Assembly: GCA_934659475.1 (NCBI GenBank)
Contig: CAKUHX010000055.1
Location: forward strand, 1 to 9,990
Origin: an uncultured Oscillospiraceae bacterium
GTDB lineage: Bacteria > Bacillota > Clostridia > Oscillospirales > Oscillospiraceae
DNA: 9,990 nt
Direction of reading: 5' to 3'
Below, in pieces: positions 1 through 6,340 of the stretch; position 1 is the stretch's first letter; every line of letters starts with the position of its first letter. Under the pieces are notes generated by a model that saw only the letters and a program-made list of their open reading frames with translations, was not told where the DNA came from and did not search any database. The position numbers and the translations under genes were made by a program.

Positions 1-574
1 GGACATACTTGACCACGGCCTCGTCGAACTTGTCGCCGGCGGTCTTAATGGAGGCGGACTCCACCACGCCGCTCAGGGAGATCACGGCGATGTCGGCGGT
101 GCCGCCGCCGATATCCACGATCATGTGTCCGTCGGGCTTGGTGATGTCGATGCCCGCGCCGATGGCGGCGGCCACGGGCTCCTCGATCAGATAGGCCCGG
201 CGGGCGCCGGCCTGGATGCCGGCGTCGATCACGGCGCGCTCCTCTACCTCAGTGATGCCGGAGGGCACGCAGATCAGCAGGCGGGGCTTGAACAGAGAGA
301 AGGTGGTGGTCTTTTTGATGAACTCCTTCAGCATCCGCTCGGTCATGTCATAGTCGGAGATCACGCCGTCCCGCAGGGGACGCATGGCCACGATGTTGCC
401 GGGGGTGCGGCCCAGCATGGCCTCAGCCTCGGCCCCAACGCTCAGCAGCTTGCCGGTATTTTTGTCCATGGCCACCACAGAGGGCTCGCGCAGCACAACG
501 CCCTTGCCCTTGATGTAGACCAGAACGGAAGCGGTACCCAGGTCGATACCGATGTCTTTCCCAATAATGCTCAT
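1..574 (-). CDS. mreB: Rod shape-determining protein MreB/Mbl (5' part; C-terminus outside the window)
   Basis: Bacterial actin homologue that polymerises under the membrane and guides cell-wall synthesis in elongating cells. The 191 residues present (family usually about 330-345) start [16 protein letters not shown] and carry the actin-fold phosphate-1 loop DIGIDLGTA (residues 7-15), the segment [15 protein letters not shown] (65-79), [11 protein letters not shown] (131-141) and the phosphate-2 loop [13 protein letters not shown] (154-166). The ATG at 574-572 is chosen because AAGGTGG (590-584) lies 9 nt upstream and homology begins at once; an ATG 6 nt upstream meets a stop immediately. A SigA-type promoter lies just upstream. 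It stands directly after comFC; whether mreCD follow cannot be seen. MreB and its paralogue Mbl cannot be separated on this fragment, but membership of the family is certain. Confidence 0.95.
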   Translation of the reverse strand, partial: MSIIGKDIGIDLGTASVLVYIKGKGVVLREPSVVAMDKNTGKLLSVGAEAEAMLGRTPGNIVAMRPLRDGVISDYDMTERMLKEFIKKTTTFSLFKPRLLICVPSGITEVEERAVIDAGIQAGARRAYLIEEPVAAAIGAGIDITKPDGHMIVDIGGGTADIAVISLSGVVESASIKTAGDKFDEAVVKYV

Positions 575-625
575 ATCATAGATCCACCTTGTAAAAAATT
601 TTGATAGGAGAGATCGCTCCTGTTT

Positions 626-654
626 ATTATATCCGCTATGGCTCTGCTTTTCAA
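626..654 (-). promoter_or_regulatory. SigA-type promoter of mreB
   Basis: Read on the minus strand: -35 TTGAAA (654-649), a 17-nt spacer, -10 TATAAT (631-626). This is 11 of 12 consensus positions. Transcription would begin near 619, giving a leader of about 45 nt before the mreB ATG. It lies between comFC and mreB, so mreB need not depend on read-through. The -35 overlaps a small inverted repeat (AACCGG/CCGGTT, 653-672); no clear terminator for comFC is visible. Confidence 0.8.
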
Positions 655-683
655 CCGGAAAATTCCCGGTTTTTCGGCAGATC

Positions 684-1343
684 TCAGCGGGACTGTCCGG
701 CCTGTGCCAGGGTGACGGCGCAGACCTGGGCCGCGCCGGCGGTCAGCAGCACCCGGGCGCACTCCGACAGGGTGGCGCCGGAGGTGACCACATCGTCTGC
801 CAGCAGGATGCTGCTGCCCGCCACTTGGGCGCCGGGCAGCAGCTCGTAGGCGCCCAGAACGTTGGCCCGGCGGGCGGCCTGCTCTGAAAGGCCGGACTGG
901 GCGGGGATGTCCCGGATCTTTGCCAGCAGGGGCGCAGCGGGGACGCCCAGGTCTCCGCCCACTGCCCGGGCCAGCAGCTCTGCCTGATCATAGCCCCGCT
1001 GGCGCAGGCGCCTGCGGCTGAGGGGTGCCCAGGACAGCAGGTCGAAGGTCACGTCCGGGTGGTCCAGCACACACTGGGCCATCAGCGCCCCGTAGGCGGC
1101 GGCATAATTGCGCCGGCCGGAGAACTTATAGCGGTGGATGCTCTCCGCCACCGGGCCCTTGTACCGAAGGGGAGAGACGCACAGCTTCAGAAATTCCGGG
1201 CTGCGCTCCGCCGCCTTTTCCGTCAGCCAGGGCAGGGTGCGCTGGCAGTCCGGGCACAGCAGGGCGTCTCCCTCCACCAGCCGCTGGCAGAAGGGGCACT
1301 TGCGGGGGAACAGCAGGTCCAGCAGCGCCGCGCCGGGGTTCAT
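684..1343 (-). CDS. comFC: ComF family protein (phosphoribosyltransferase-like competence protein ComFC)
   Basis: ComF-family protein of 219 residues, usual length. In transformable bacteria the family acts in the cytosol in uptake and processing of transforming single-stranded DNA; it is widely kept in non-transformable species too. Visible features: an N-terminal four-cysteine zinc finger (C16-x2-C19, C30-x2-C33, CPFC and CPDC); the family segment [19 protein letters not shown] (59-77); [19 protein letters not shown] (107-125); and the PRPP-binding loop [11 protein letters not shown] (181-191) typical of type I phosphoribosyltransferases. The ATG at 1343-1341 overlaps the stop of the upstream small gene (ATGA), indicating translational coupling. 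No ComFA helicase gene is adjacent in the window, so a competence role is inferred from the family only. Confidence 0.92.
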   Translation of the reverse strand: MNPGAALLDLLFPRKCPFCQRLVEGDALLCPDCQRTLPWLTEKAAERSPEFLKLCVSPLRYKGPVAESIHRYKFSGRRNYAAAYGALMAQCVLDHPDVTFDLLSWAPLSRRRLRQRGYDQAELLARAVGGDLGVPAAPLLAKIRDIPAQSGLSEQAARRANVLGAYELLPGAQVAGSSILLADDVVTSGATLSECARVLLTAGAAQVCAVTLAQAGQSR

Positions 1344-1516
1344 TTCTCCTGCTCCTCGATGGGGCCGTGCTCCTTTTCAAAGTCCCGCACACAGCATTGG
1401 ATCAGGTGCAGGATCTGGCCGCTCATGGAGCGGCCCTCGTAAGCGGCAATATACTGAAACTTATCGTGCAGCTGCTGCTCCATGCGGATGCTGAGATGGG
1501 TCTTATCCTTTTTCAT
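1340..1516 (-). CDS. Small ribbon-helix-helix (Arc-like) DNA-binding protein
   Basis: A 58-residue protein beginning MKKDKTHLSIRMEQQLHDKF. It fits the Arc/MetJ ribbon-helix-helix pattern: a short basic strand THLSIRM (6-12), a helix (about 13-27), a turn EGRSMSG (27-33) and a second helix SGQILHLIQCCVRDF (32-46), then an acidic tail. Proteins of this fold bind DNA as dimers through the strand. The ATG at 1516-1514 has AGGAGAG (1530-1524) upstream at 7-nt spacing. Its TGA overlaps the comFC ATG, so the two form one operon. No toxin-like partner is present, so an antitoxin role is not supported; a house regulator or nucleoid-type protein is equally possible. The function is unknown and the fold call rests on pattern alone. 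Confidence 0.75.
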   Translation of the reverse strand: MKKDKTHLSIRMEQQLHDKFQYIAAYEGRSMSGQILHLIQCCVRDFEKEHGPIEEQEK

Positions 1517-1530
1517 GCATGATCTCTCCT

Positions 1531-1861
1531 GTGTGTCTTAAGATAAATCAAGCATACTCATGTGCCGTTATATTAAGTTTATTTTTAGTGCATTTTTACG
1601 GCTTATAATTTGAACGGAAAACAGCGGGATTTTTGGCCGGCGGGATCCTTTAGGGCCGCCGCTTGTGCATCCGGGCGCTGTCCCGCTTTGCGGATTTATG
1701 GCCCAGGCGCCGGGATCAAGCTCCGTTCCGGCAGAAAATCGGTCGAAAGTTCCCTGATTTCACGCCTATTTACAACTATTTAATGCCAGAATTTGAAATT
1801 TTGTGAAAAGGCTTCATGGAAATCCGAATAACCATTATAAGGAAAATGCACAACAAAATCC
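1531..1861. other. Gene-free intergenic region between the divergent comFC and abgT units
   Basis: I see no supported gene here. Parts are AT-rich (1540-1620 and 1760-1860) and flank a GC-rich patch (1635-1735). AT-rich hexamers such as TATAAT (1604-1609, plus) and TATAAT (1839-1834, minus) occur but lack a convincing -35 at the right spacing. I could therefore not assign the promoter of the small RHH gene. A loose inverted repeat (ATTTTGTG near 1798, CACAACAAAAT near 1849) lies just upstream of the abgT promoter and could be an operator, but support is weak. Confidence 0.5.
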
Positions 1862-1890
1862 TTGACGGCGGGGTAAAGAAATAGTACAAT
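1862..1890 (+). promoter_or_regulatory. SigA-type promoter of the abgT-amidohydrolase operon
   Basis: -35 TTGACG (1862-1867), a 17-nt spacer, -10 TACAAT (1885-1890): 10 of 12 consensus positions with ideal spacing. Transcription would begin near 1897, about 272 nt ahead of the abgT start codon. This is the only strong plus-strand promoter I find between the divergent units. Confidence 0.75.
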
Positions 1891-1896
1891 ATGAAC

Positions 1897-2168
1897 AAAT
1901 AATGAAGGGAATAAGCGACATATTTCGTCTATATTTATAATCCCTTGATACATATAGCTCTTGTAAAGAGATCTGCCCGCAGGGCAGAAGCACCGGCATC
2001 CTGGCCGCCGCAGGCGGGGGTGCCCAAAGGGAGAACAGGAGAGAAGGAGGTGAGGGGACGCAAAGCCGAAAGGATCTCGATGAATGCTTCGGCGGAGTGT
2101 GGGAGCGGCCCAAACGTGAATCGGTGTGTGGCCGGGCCGCGGCGGCCCGGAACAAGAAAGGAGTCATT
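1897..2168 (+). promoter_or_regulatory. Long structured 5' leader of the abgT operon, candidate cis-regulatory RNA
   Basis: About 270 nt of leader with a run of hairpins: CTCTT/AAGAG (1958-1970); CTGCCC/GGGCAG with a GCA loop (1973-1987); a stem of about 12 bp at 1995-2024 whose tip CCGCC/GGCGG also has a GCA loop; GCCGAA/TTCGGC (2065-2070 with 2088-2093); and CCGGGCCG/CGGCCCGG (2132-2139 with 2143-2150), which ends 6 nt before the ribosome binding site. GCGGCCC (2105-2111) is fully complementary to GGGCCGC (2134-2140), so it can replace the last hairpin. The last hairpin has no U-run, so control would more likely act on translation or through Rho than by intrinsic termination. The motif GGGACGCAAAGCC (2055-2067) resembles one conserved strand of c-di-GMP-I riboswitches, but I cannot find the partner GGCAAACC strand. 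I know no riboswitch class that fits. Confidence 0.45.
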
Positions 2169-3722
2169 ATGTCGGAAAAGAGTACAACTGCTGAAAAGAG
2201 GAGCCTCCTCGACCGGATGCTCGATGCAGTCGAGCGCGCCGGCAACAAGCTGCCCAATCCCATCACCATGTTCCTTGGCCTGGCGGTGATCGTGGTGCTG
2301 GTCTCCGCCCTGTGCAGCGCTCTGGGGGTCAAGGCCCTGAACCCCGCCACCAACGAGTGGGTAGAGACGGTGGACCTGCTCTCTCCCTATGGGCTGAAGT
2401 ACTTCTGGACCAATGTGATCACCAACTTCTCCGGCTTTGCCCCCCTGGGCATGGTGCTGGTGGCGGTGATCGGTTCCTCCGTGGCGGAGAAGAGCGGCTT
2501 TCTGGTGGCCCTGATGGAGCGCTTCCTGGGCAAGTCCAAGGGCTGGATCGTCACCGGCGTGGTCATGTTCCTGGGCATCAACCTGAACATCGCCGGCGAT
2601 GCGGGCTTCATCATCCTGCCGCCCCTGGCGGCTATCCTGTATATGTCCATCGGACGGCATCCCCTGCTGGGCATGTATGTGGGTTACGGCTCCGTGGCCG
2701 GCGGCTTCTGCGCCAACATCGCTCTGGGCCTGTCCGATGCCCTGGCCTACGGCTTTACTGAGGCCGCGGCCCAGATGATCGACCCCGATTACTCCGCGTC
2801 CATCGCCATCAACTGGTACTTCCTCATCGTCTCCTGCATCACTCTGACCATTTTCGGCACCATCATGGTGGAAAAGCTGCTGGTACACCGCTTCCCCATC
2901 TCCAGAGAAGAGCTGGCCAAATACGACTTTGACGAGAATGCCGCCATCGTCACCGACGAGCAGAAGAAGGCGCTGCGGGCTGCGGGGATCGCCTTCCTGA
3001 TCTTTGCCGCGGTCATGGTCCTGCTGTCCACTCCCATCCTGGGCCAGCCCATCCTGGGGGATGAGAACGGCTCCATCACCGCCTCCGGCGCCCCCTTCAC
3101 CAAGGGCATCGTGTTCACCGTGTCCATGGCGCTGATGGTGCCCGGCATCGCCTATGGCGTGTCCCTGGGCAAATATAAGAGCGACAAGGACGTGTGGGCC
3201 GACATCAGCGAGGGTTTCTCGGAAATGGGCAACTATGTGTTCATGTGCTTCTTCATCTCCATCTTCACAAACTTCTTCTCCGTGTCCAAGCTGGGCACTA
3301 TCCTGGCCATCTCCGGCGCCGACGGGCTGAAGAACATCGGCTTTACGGGGATCCCCCTGCTCATCGGCCTGATCTTCGTCTCCTGCGTTGTGAACATATT
3401 CATTGGCTCGGCCTCCGCCAAGTGGGCCATCCTGGCCCCGGTGTTCGTGCCCATGATGATGCTGATGGGGTTCGATCCCGCGATCACCCAGGTGGTCTAC
3501 CGCATCGGGGACTCCATCACCAATCCCCTGTCCCCCCTGTTTACTTACATGCCCGTCATCCTGGGCTTTGCCCGGAAGTATGACAAGAACGTGGGCCTGG
3601 GCACCGTCATCGCCAACATGCTGCCCTTCTCCCTGACCTTCACCGTGGTCTGGGTGATCCAGGTCATCGTGTGGGTGCTGATGGAACTGCCCCTGGGCCC
3701 CGGCGGCGGCATCTATCTGTAA
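2169..3722 (+). CDS. abgT: AbgT family transporter (p-aminobenzoyl-glutamate type)
   Basis: Inner-membrane transporter of 517 residues (E. coli AbgT is about 510). Members import p-aminobenzoyl-glutamate; others (YdaH, MtrF) have been described as proton-driven sulfonamide exporters. It has many hydrophobic segments (first about 32-53, last about 485-506), an extracytoplasmic or loop stretch rich in polar residues at 290-310, the motif NIAGDAGFIILPPLAA (140-155) and the family signature spanning 409-463, with FIGSASAKWAILAP (411-424) and YRIGDSITNPLSPL (444-457). The ATG at 2169 is preferred over an in-frame GTG at 2097 because AAAGGAG (2157-2163) lies 5 nt upstream and the extra 24 residues are low-complexity leader sequence. 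Two M20D peptidases follow directly, which favours import of an amide-linked conjugate over efflux. Confidence 0.92.
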   Translation: MSEKSTTAEKRSLLDRMLDAVERAGNKLPNPITMFLGLAVIVVLVSALCSALGVKALNPATNEWVETVDLLSPYGLKYFWTNVITNFSGFAPLGMVLVAVIGSSVAEKSGFLVALMERFLGKSKGWIVTGVVMFLGINLNIAGDAGFIILPPLAAILYMSIGRHPLLGMYVGYGSVAGGFCANIALGLSDALAYGFTEAAAQMIDPDYSASIAINWYFLIVSCITLTIFGTIMVEKLLVHRFPISREELAKYDFDENAAIVTDEQKKALRAAGIAFLIFAAVMVLLSTPILGQPILGDENGSITASGAPFTKGIVFTVSMALMVPGIAYGVSLGKYKSDKDVWADISEGFSEMGNYVFMCFFISIFTNFFSVSKLGTILAISGADGLKNIGFTGIPLLIGLIFVSCVVNIFIGSASAKWAILAPVFVPMMMLMGFDPAITQVVYRIGDSITNPLSPLFTYMPVILGFARKYDKNVGLGTVIANMLPFSLTFTVVWVIQVIVWVLMELPLGPGGGIYL

Positions 3723-3748
3723 GCCCCCCCTTGTGAAGGAGTCTGACT

Positions 3749-4939
3749 ATGGATTTTGCTCAGCGCGCGCAGCAGCTGCGCGAGACTATCGTCCGGGACA
3801 GGCGCTGGATCCACCGGCACCCGGAGCTGTCCTATCACGAGCATGAGACCACCGCCTATCTGGTGTGCCGGCTGACCCGGATGGGGATCCCCGTCCAGAC
3901 CTTCGGGGACTACACCGGCTGCATCGCCACCATTCAGGGGGGACAGCCGGGCAGGACCGTCCTGCTGCGGGCGGACATCGACGCCCTGCCCATCCAGGAG
4001 GAGACCGGCCTGGACTTTGCCAGTGTCCATCCCGGGGTGATGCACGCCTGCGGCCACGACTGCCACGCCGCCATGCTGCTGGGGGCCGCCCGCCTGCTGT
4101 GGGAGGGGCGGCAGGAGCTGCATGGCACCGTCAAGCTGCTGTTTCAGGCGGCGGAAGAGGTATTTATCGGCAGCCACTACTATTGGGACAGGGGCTGTTT
4201 ATCCGACGTGGACGCGGCCATGGGGATGCACGTCTGGCCCACTGCCCCCAGCGGGAAACTGGTGGTGCAGGACGGCCCTATGATGGCCAGCTGCGACACC
4301 TTTACCATCACCGTCCGGGGCGTGTCCGCCCACGGTTCCCGCCCCGACGCCGGGCGGGACGCCATCGTGGCCGCCAGCGCCATCATCTGCGATCTGCAGA
4401 CCATCGTCAGCCGGTGCGCCAGCCCTCTGGATCCGCTGGTGGTGTCCGTGGGCACCGTCCATGCAGGGACGGAGTTCAACATCATCGCCGACACCGCGGT
4501 GCTGGAGGGCACCGTCCGCGCCCTGTCCGAACAGGCCCGGCAGCTGGCCGAGACGGCTATGGGCCGCATCGTTCGGGAGACCTCCGCCGCTATGGGGTGT
4601 ACGGCGGAGGTGGACTGGCGCCCGCTGGAGTCCCCAGTGTGCAACGAAAACACGGCCCTGAACGAGGTGGCCCGCTCCGCCGCCCGAAAGCTGTTCGGGG
4701 ACGGGGTGCTGTATCGGGTGCAGCCCGCCATGGGCAGCGAGGACTTCTCCTATCTCATGGAGAAGATCCCCAACTCCCTGTTTCTGTTCCTGGGCTGCTA
4801 TGACGAGGCGCAGGGCTGCGTCCACCCCATCCACAATGGAAAATTCCAGATCAACGAGGACATCCTGCCCATTGGGGCGGCCCAGTACGCACAGTTCGCG
4901 GCGGACTATCTGGAGCAGAGCGGGGGTGAGGGACAGTGA
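3749..4939 (+). CDS. M20D family amidohydrolase / metallo-carboxypeptidase (first of a tandem pair)
   Basis: Cytosolic zinc- or manganese-dependent peptidase of 396 residues in the hippurate hydrolase / IAA-amino-acid hydrolase / AbgA-AbgB family, which splits N-acyl or N-aroyl amino acids. Expected metal ligands by comparison with plant ILL2 are present: C101 and H103 in MHACGHDCH (98-106), E137 in FQAAEE (132-137), H161 in GMHVWP (159-164) and H362 in HPIHNGKF. The substrate segment GGQPGRTVLLRADIDALPIQ (64-83) is typical. The lid domain, roughly 180-290, contains H195 in SAHGS. The start ATG follows AAGGAG (3736-3741) at 7-nt spacing, 26 nt after abgT. The stop overlaps the next gene by 4 nt. 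Position next to abgT suggests hydrolysis of the imported conjugate; hippurate or other acyl amino acids are alternatives. Confidence 0.9.
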   Translation: MDFAQRAQQLRETIVRDRRWIHRHPELSYHEHETTAYLVCRLTRMGIPVQTFGDYTGCIATIQGGQPGRTVLLRADIDALPIQEETGLDFASVHPGVMHACGHDCHAAMLLGAARLLWEGRQELHGTVKLLFQAAEEVFIGSHYYWDRGCLSDVDAAMGMHVWPTAPSGKLVVQDGPMMASCDTFTITVRGVSAHGSRPDAGRDAIVAASAIICDLQTIVSRCASPLDPLVVSVGTVHAGTEFNIIADTAVLEGTVRALSEQARQLAETAMGRIVRETSAAMGCTAEVDWRPLESPVCNENTALNEVARSAARKLFGDGVLYRVQPAMGSEDFSYLMEKIPNSLFLFLGCYDEAQGCVHPIHNGKFQINEDILPIGAAQYAQFAADYLEQSGGEGQ

Positions 4940-6111
4940 ACATCAAAGAGTCGGCCAAGGCGCGGGAGCAGGACGTGGTCTCCTGGCGGCGCTGGCTGCA
5001 CGCCCACCCCGAGCTGGGCTGCTGCGAGACGGCCACCACCGCGTTCATCGCAGAGCGCCTGAAGGAAATGGGGGTAGAGGTGCAGACCTTCCCGGACATT
5101 ACGGGCTGCATCGGCACCATCCGGGGCGGACAGCCGGGAAGGACCGTGATGCTGCGGGCGGACATCGACGCCCTGCCCATTCAGGAGGCCACCGGCCTGC
5201 CCTTCAGCAGCGAAGATCCCGGGGTGATGCACGCCTGCGGCCACGACTGCCACACCGCCATGCTGCTGGGCGCGGCGGCCATCCTCAGTGAAGAGCGGCA
5301 GGCGCTGCGGGGCACGGTAAAGCTCCTCTTCCAGATGGGGGAGGAGATCGGCCGCAAGTCGGAGGAGTATGTGGAGCGCGGGGCGCTGGAGGGGGTGGAC
5401 GCCATCTTTGGGATGCACGTCTGGCCCACTCTGGATACCGGCTGTGCCAACTTCCAGTCCGGCGGCCGCATGGCGTGCAGCGACCGCTTTACCATCCAGA
5501 TCCGTGGCAAGAGCGCCCACGGCTCCGCCCCCCACTTGGGACACGACGCCATTCTGGCCGCGGCCGGGGCGGTGATGGCCCTGCAGTCCCTGCCCAGCCG
5601 GGTGAACGACCCCCTGAATACGCTGGTGGTCACCGTGGGCAAGATGCACGGGGGCACCAAGGACAACATCCTGTGCGACCATGTAGAGCTGGTGGGCACG
5701 GTGCGTACCTTTGACCGGGACTTCCGCCGCAGTATGCCCCGGCGGATCGAAGAGATCGTCCGCGGCGCCGCGGCTATTTACGGCTGTACAGCGGAGTGTG
5801 ACTACTACTTTGGCCCCAGCCCGCTGATCAACGACGACGAGGAGCTGGTGGCCGTCGCCCAGGGGGCGGCCAGAAAGCAGATCGGGCCGGACTGTCTGCG
5901 CCCCATGGAGAAGATGACCGGGGCGGAGGACTTCAGCGTCTATCTGGAGCATATCCCCGGTGTATACGGTTATCTGGGCATCCGGGACCGGGCCAAGGGG
6001 ATCGACTGCAGCAACCACAATCCCGCCTTTCTGGTGGATGAGGAGGCGCTGCACTACGGAACGGGGATCTACGCCCAGTTTGCCGTGGACTACCTGAACG
6101 GACAGAAATAG
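4936..6111 (+). CDS. M20D family amidohydrolase / metallo-carboxypeptidase (second of a tandem pair)
   Basis: A 391-residue paralogue of the preceding enzyme, aligning without gaps for about 350 residues. A hand count gives about 105 identities in the first 170 positions. The metal ligands sit at the same numbers: C101 and H103 in MHACGHDCH, E137 in FQMGEE, H161 in GMHVWP, and H361 in SNHNPAF near the C-terminus; H195 of the lid is kept (SAHGS). The GTG start at 4936 forms a GTGA overlap with the previous stop and has a G-rich site GGGGGTGAGG (4922-4931) upstream. All catalytic residues are kept in both copies, so this is not an active/inactive pair. They could form a heterodimer as reported for E. 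coli AbgA-AbgB, or be two homodimers with different side-chain preference. Sequence alone does not decide. Confidence 0.9.
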   Translation: MNIKESAKAREQDVVSWRRWLHAHPELGCCETATTAFIAERLKEMGVEVQTFPDITGCIGTIRGGQPGRTVMLRADIDALPIQEATGLPFSSEDPGVMHACGHDCHTAMLLGAAAILSEERQALRGTVKLLFQMGEEIGRKSEEYVERGALEGVDAIFGMHVWPTLDTGCANFQSGGRMACSDRFTIQIRGKSAHGSAPHLGHDAILAAAGAVMALQSLPSRVNDPLNTLVVTVGKMHGGTKDNILCDHVELVGTVRTFDRDFRRSMPRRIEEIVRGAAAIYGCTAECDYYFGPSPLINDDEELVAVAQGAARKQIGPDCLRPMEKMTGAEDFSVYLEHIPGVYGYLGIRDRAKGIDCSNHNPAFLVDEEALHYGTGIYAQFAVDYLNGQK

Positions 6112-6149
6112 GCAGTGTGCCGCCCCAAAGGGGCGGCACACTGCCTATT
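6107..6149 (+). terminator. Stem-loop at the end of the abgT-amidohydrolase operon
   Basis: A perfect stem of 20 bp (6107-6126 with 6130-6149) around an AAA loop; the 16 GC-rich inner pairs start at the last base of the stop codon (6111). The stop codon of the second amidohydrolase lies inside the stem. There is no U-run behind it (TATTGTCATGG), so it may act as an mRNA 3'-end stabiliser or a weak, U-independent terminator. Confidence 0.65.
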
Positions 6150-6210
6150 GTCATGGGGCAGAGATCTCCTCCCGATCCCAGCGCAGATCTTCCCTGCGGA
6201 GAAAGGCCCG

Positions 6211-6243
6211 CGTTCCCCGTCCCCCGCAGGGGGACGGGGAACG
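6211..6243. repeat. 15-bp GC-rich palindrome upstream of the sigma factor gene
   Basis: Perfect inverted repeat 6211-6225 / 6229-6243 (arms CGTTCCCCGTCCCCC and complement) with a GCA loop. Neither strand shows a U-run directly after it, so it is not a standard terminator. It lies 62 bases after the operon-end stem-loop and about 100 bases before the sigma factor start. It could block transcription from the left, or be a dispersed palindromic element. Confidence 0.6.
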
Positions 6244-6259
6244 GAAAAAGAGGATCTGG

Positions 6260-6340
6260 AAAAAATTTTTCAAAAAACCGCGACCAAAGCCCGTGAAATG
6301 GTGTTTAATAGGGTGAGAGCGGACGAGAGGAGGCGGGAGC
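6260..6340 (+). promoter_or_regulatory. Probable promoter region of the sigma factor gene
   Basis: An A-tract/T-tract stretch (AAAAAATTTTTC then AAAAAA, 6260-6277) is followed by CCGTGAAAT (6291-6299) and TTTAATAGGGTGA (6304-6316), 25 nt before the start codon. The T-rich box resembles a -10 (TTTAAT) but no good SigA -35 sits 17 nt upstream. GTGAAA could be part of an ECF-type -35 (GAAA core), which would fit self-regulation. Low certainty. Confidence 0.35.

Noticed and set aside
125..604. Plus-strand 159-codon open frame
   Set aside because: It lies opposite mreB and its composition (glycine, histidine, alanine rich) is that of an antisense shadow in high-GC DNA.
1025..1522. Plus-strand open frames over comFC and the small RHH gene
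   Set aside because: Arginine/proline/glycine-rich translations with no recognisable motif, opposite well-supported minus-strand genes.
2097..2168. Upstream in-frame GTG extension of abgT
   Set aside because: Adds 24 residues of GC-rich leader sequence that include the hairpin; the ATG at 2169 has the clear ribosome binding site.
1897..2168. T-box, THF, TPP, glycine or cobalamin riboswitch
   Set aside because: None of the conserved core sequences of these classes that I know is present in the leader.
1945..2289. Plus-strand frame of 114 codons through the leader, overlapping the start of abgT; it includes an ATG at 2080 with AAAGGA upstream
   Set aside because: Arginine/serine-rich with no motif, and it continues as an out-of-frame shadow of abgT. 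A short leader peptide from 2080 cannot be excluded but nothing supports it.
1835..2888. Minus-strand open frames (172 and 317 codons) across the leader and the start of abgT
   Set aside because: Low-complexity sequence, no motif, no good ribosome binding site, and mostly antisense to abgT.
4906..6141. 411-codon minus-strand frame opposite the second amidohydrolase
   Set aside because: Histidine/glycine/valine-rich antisense shadow; the plus-strand gene shows all family motifs.
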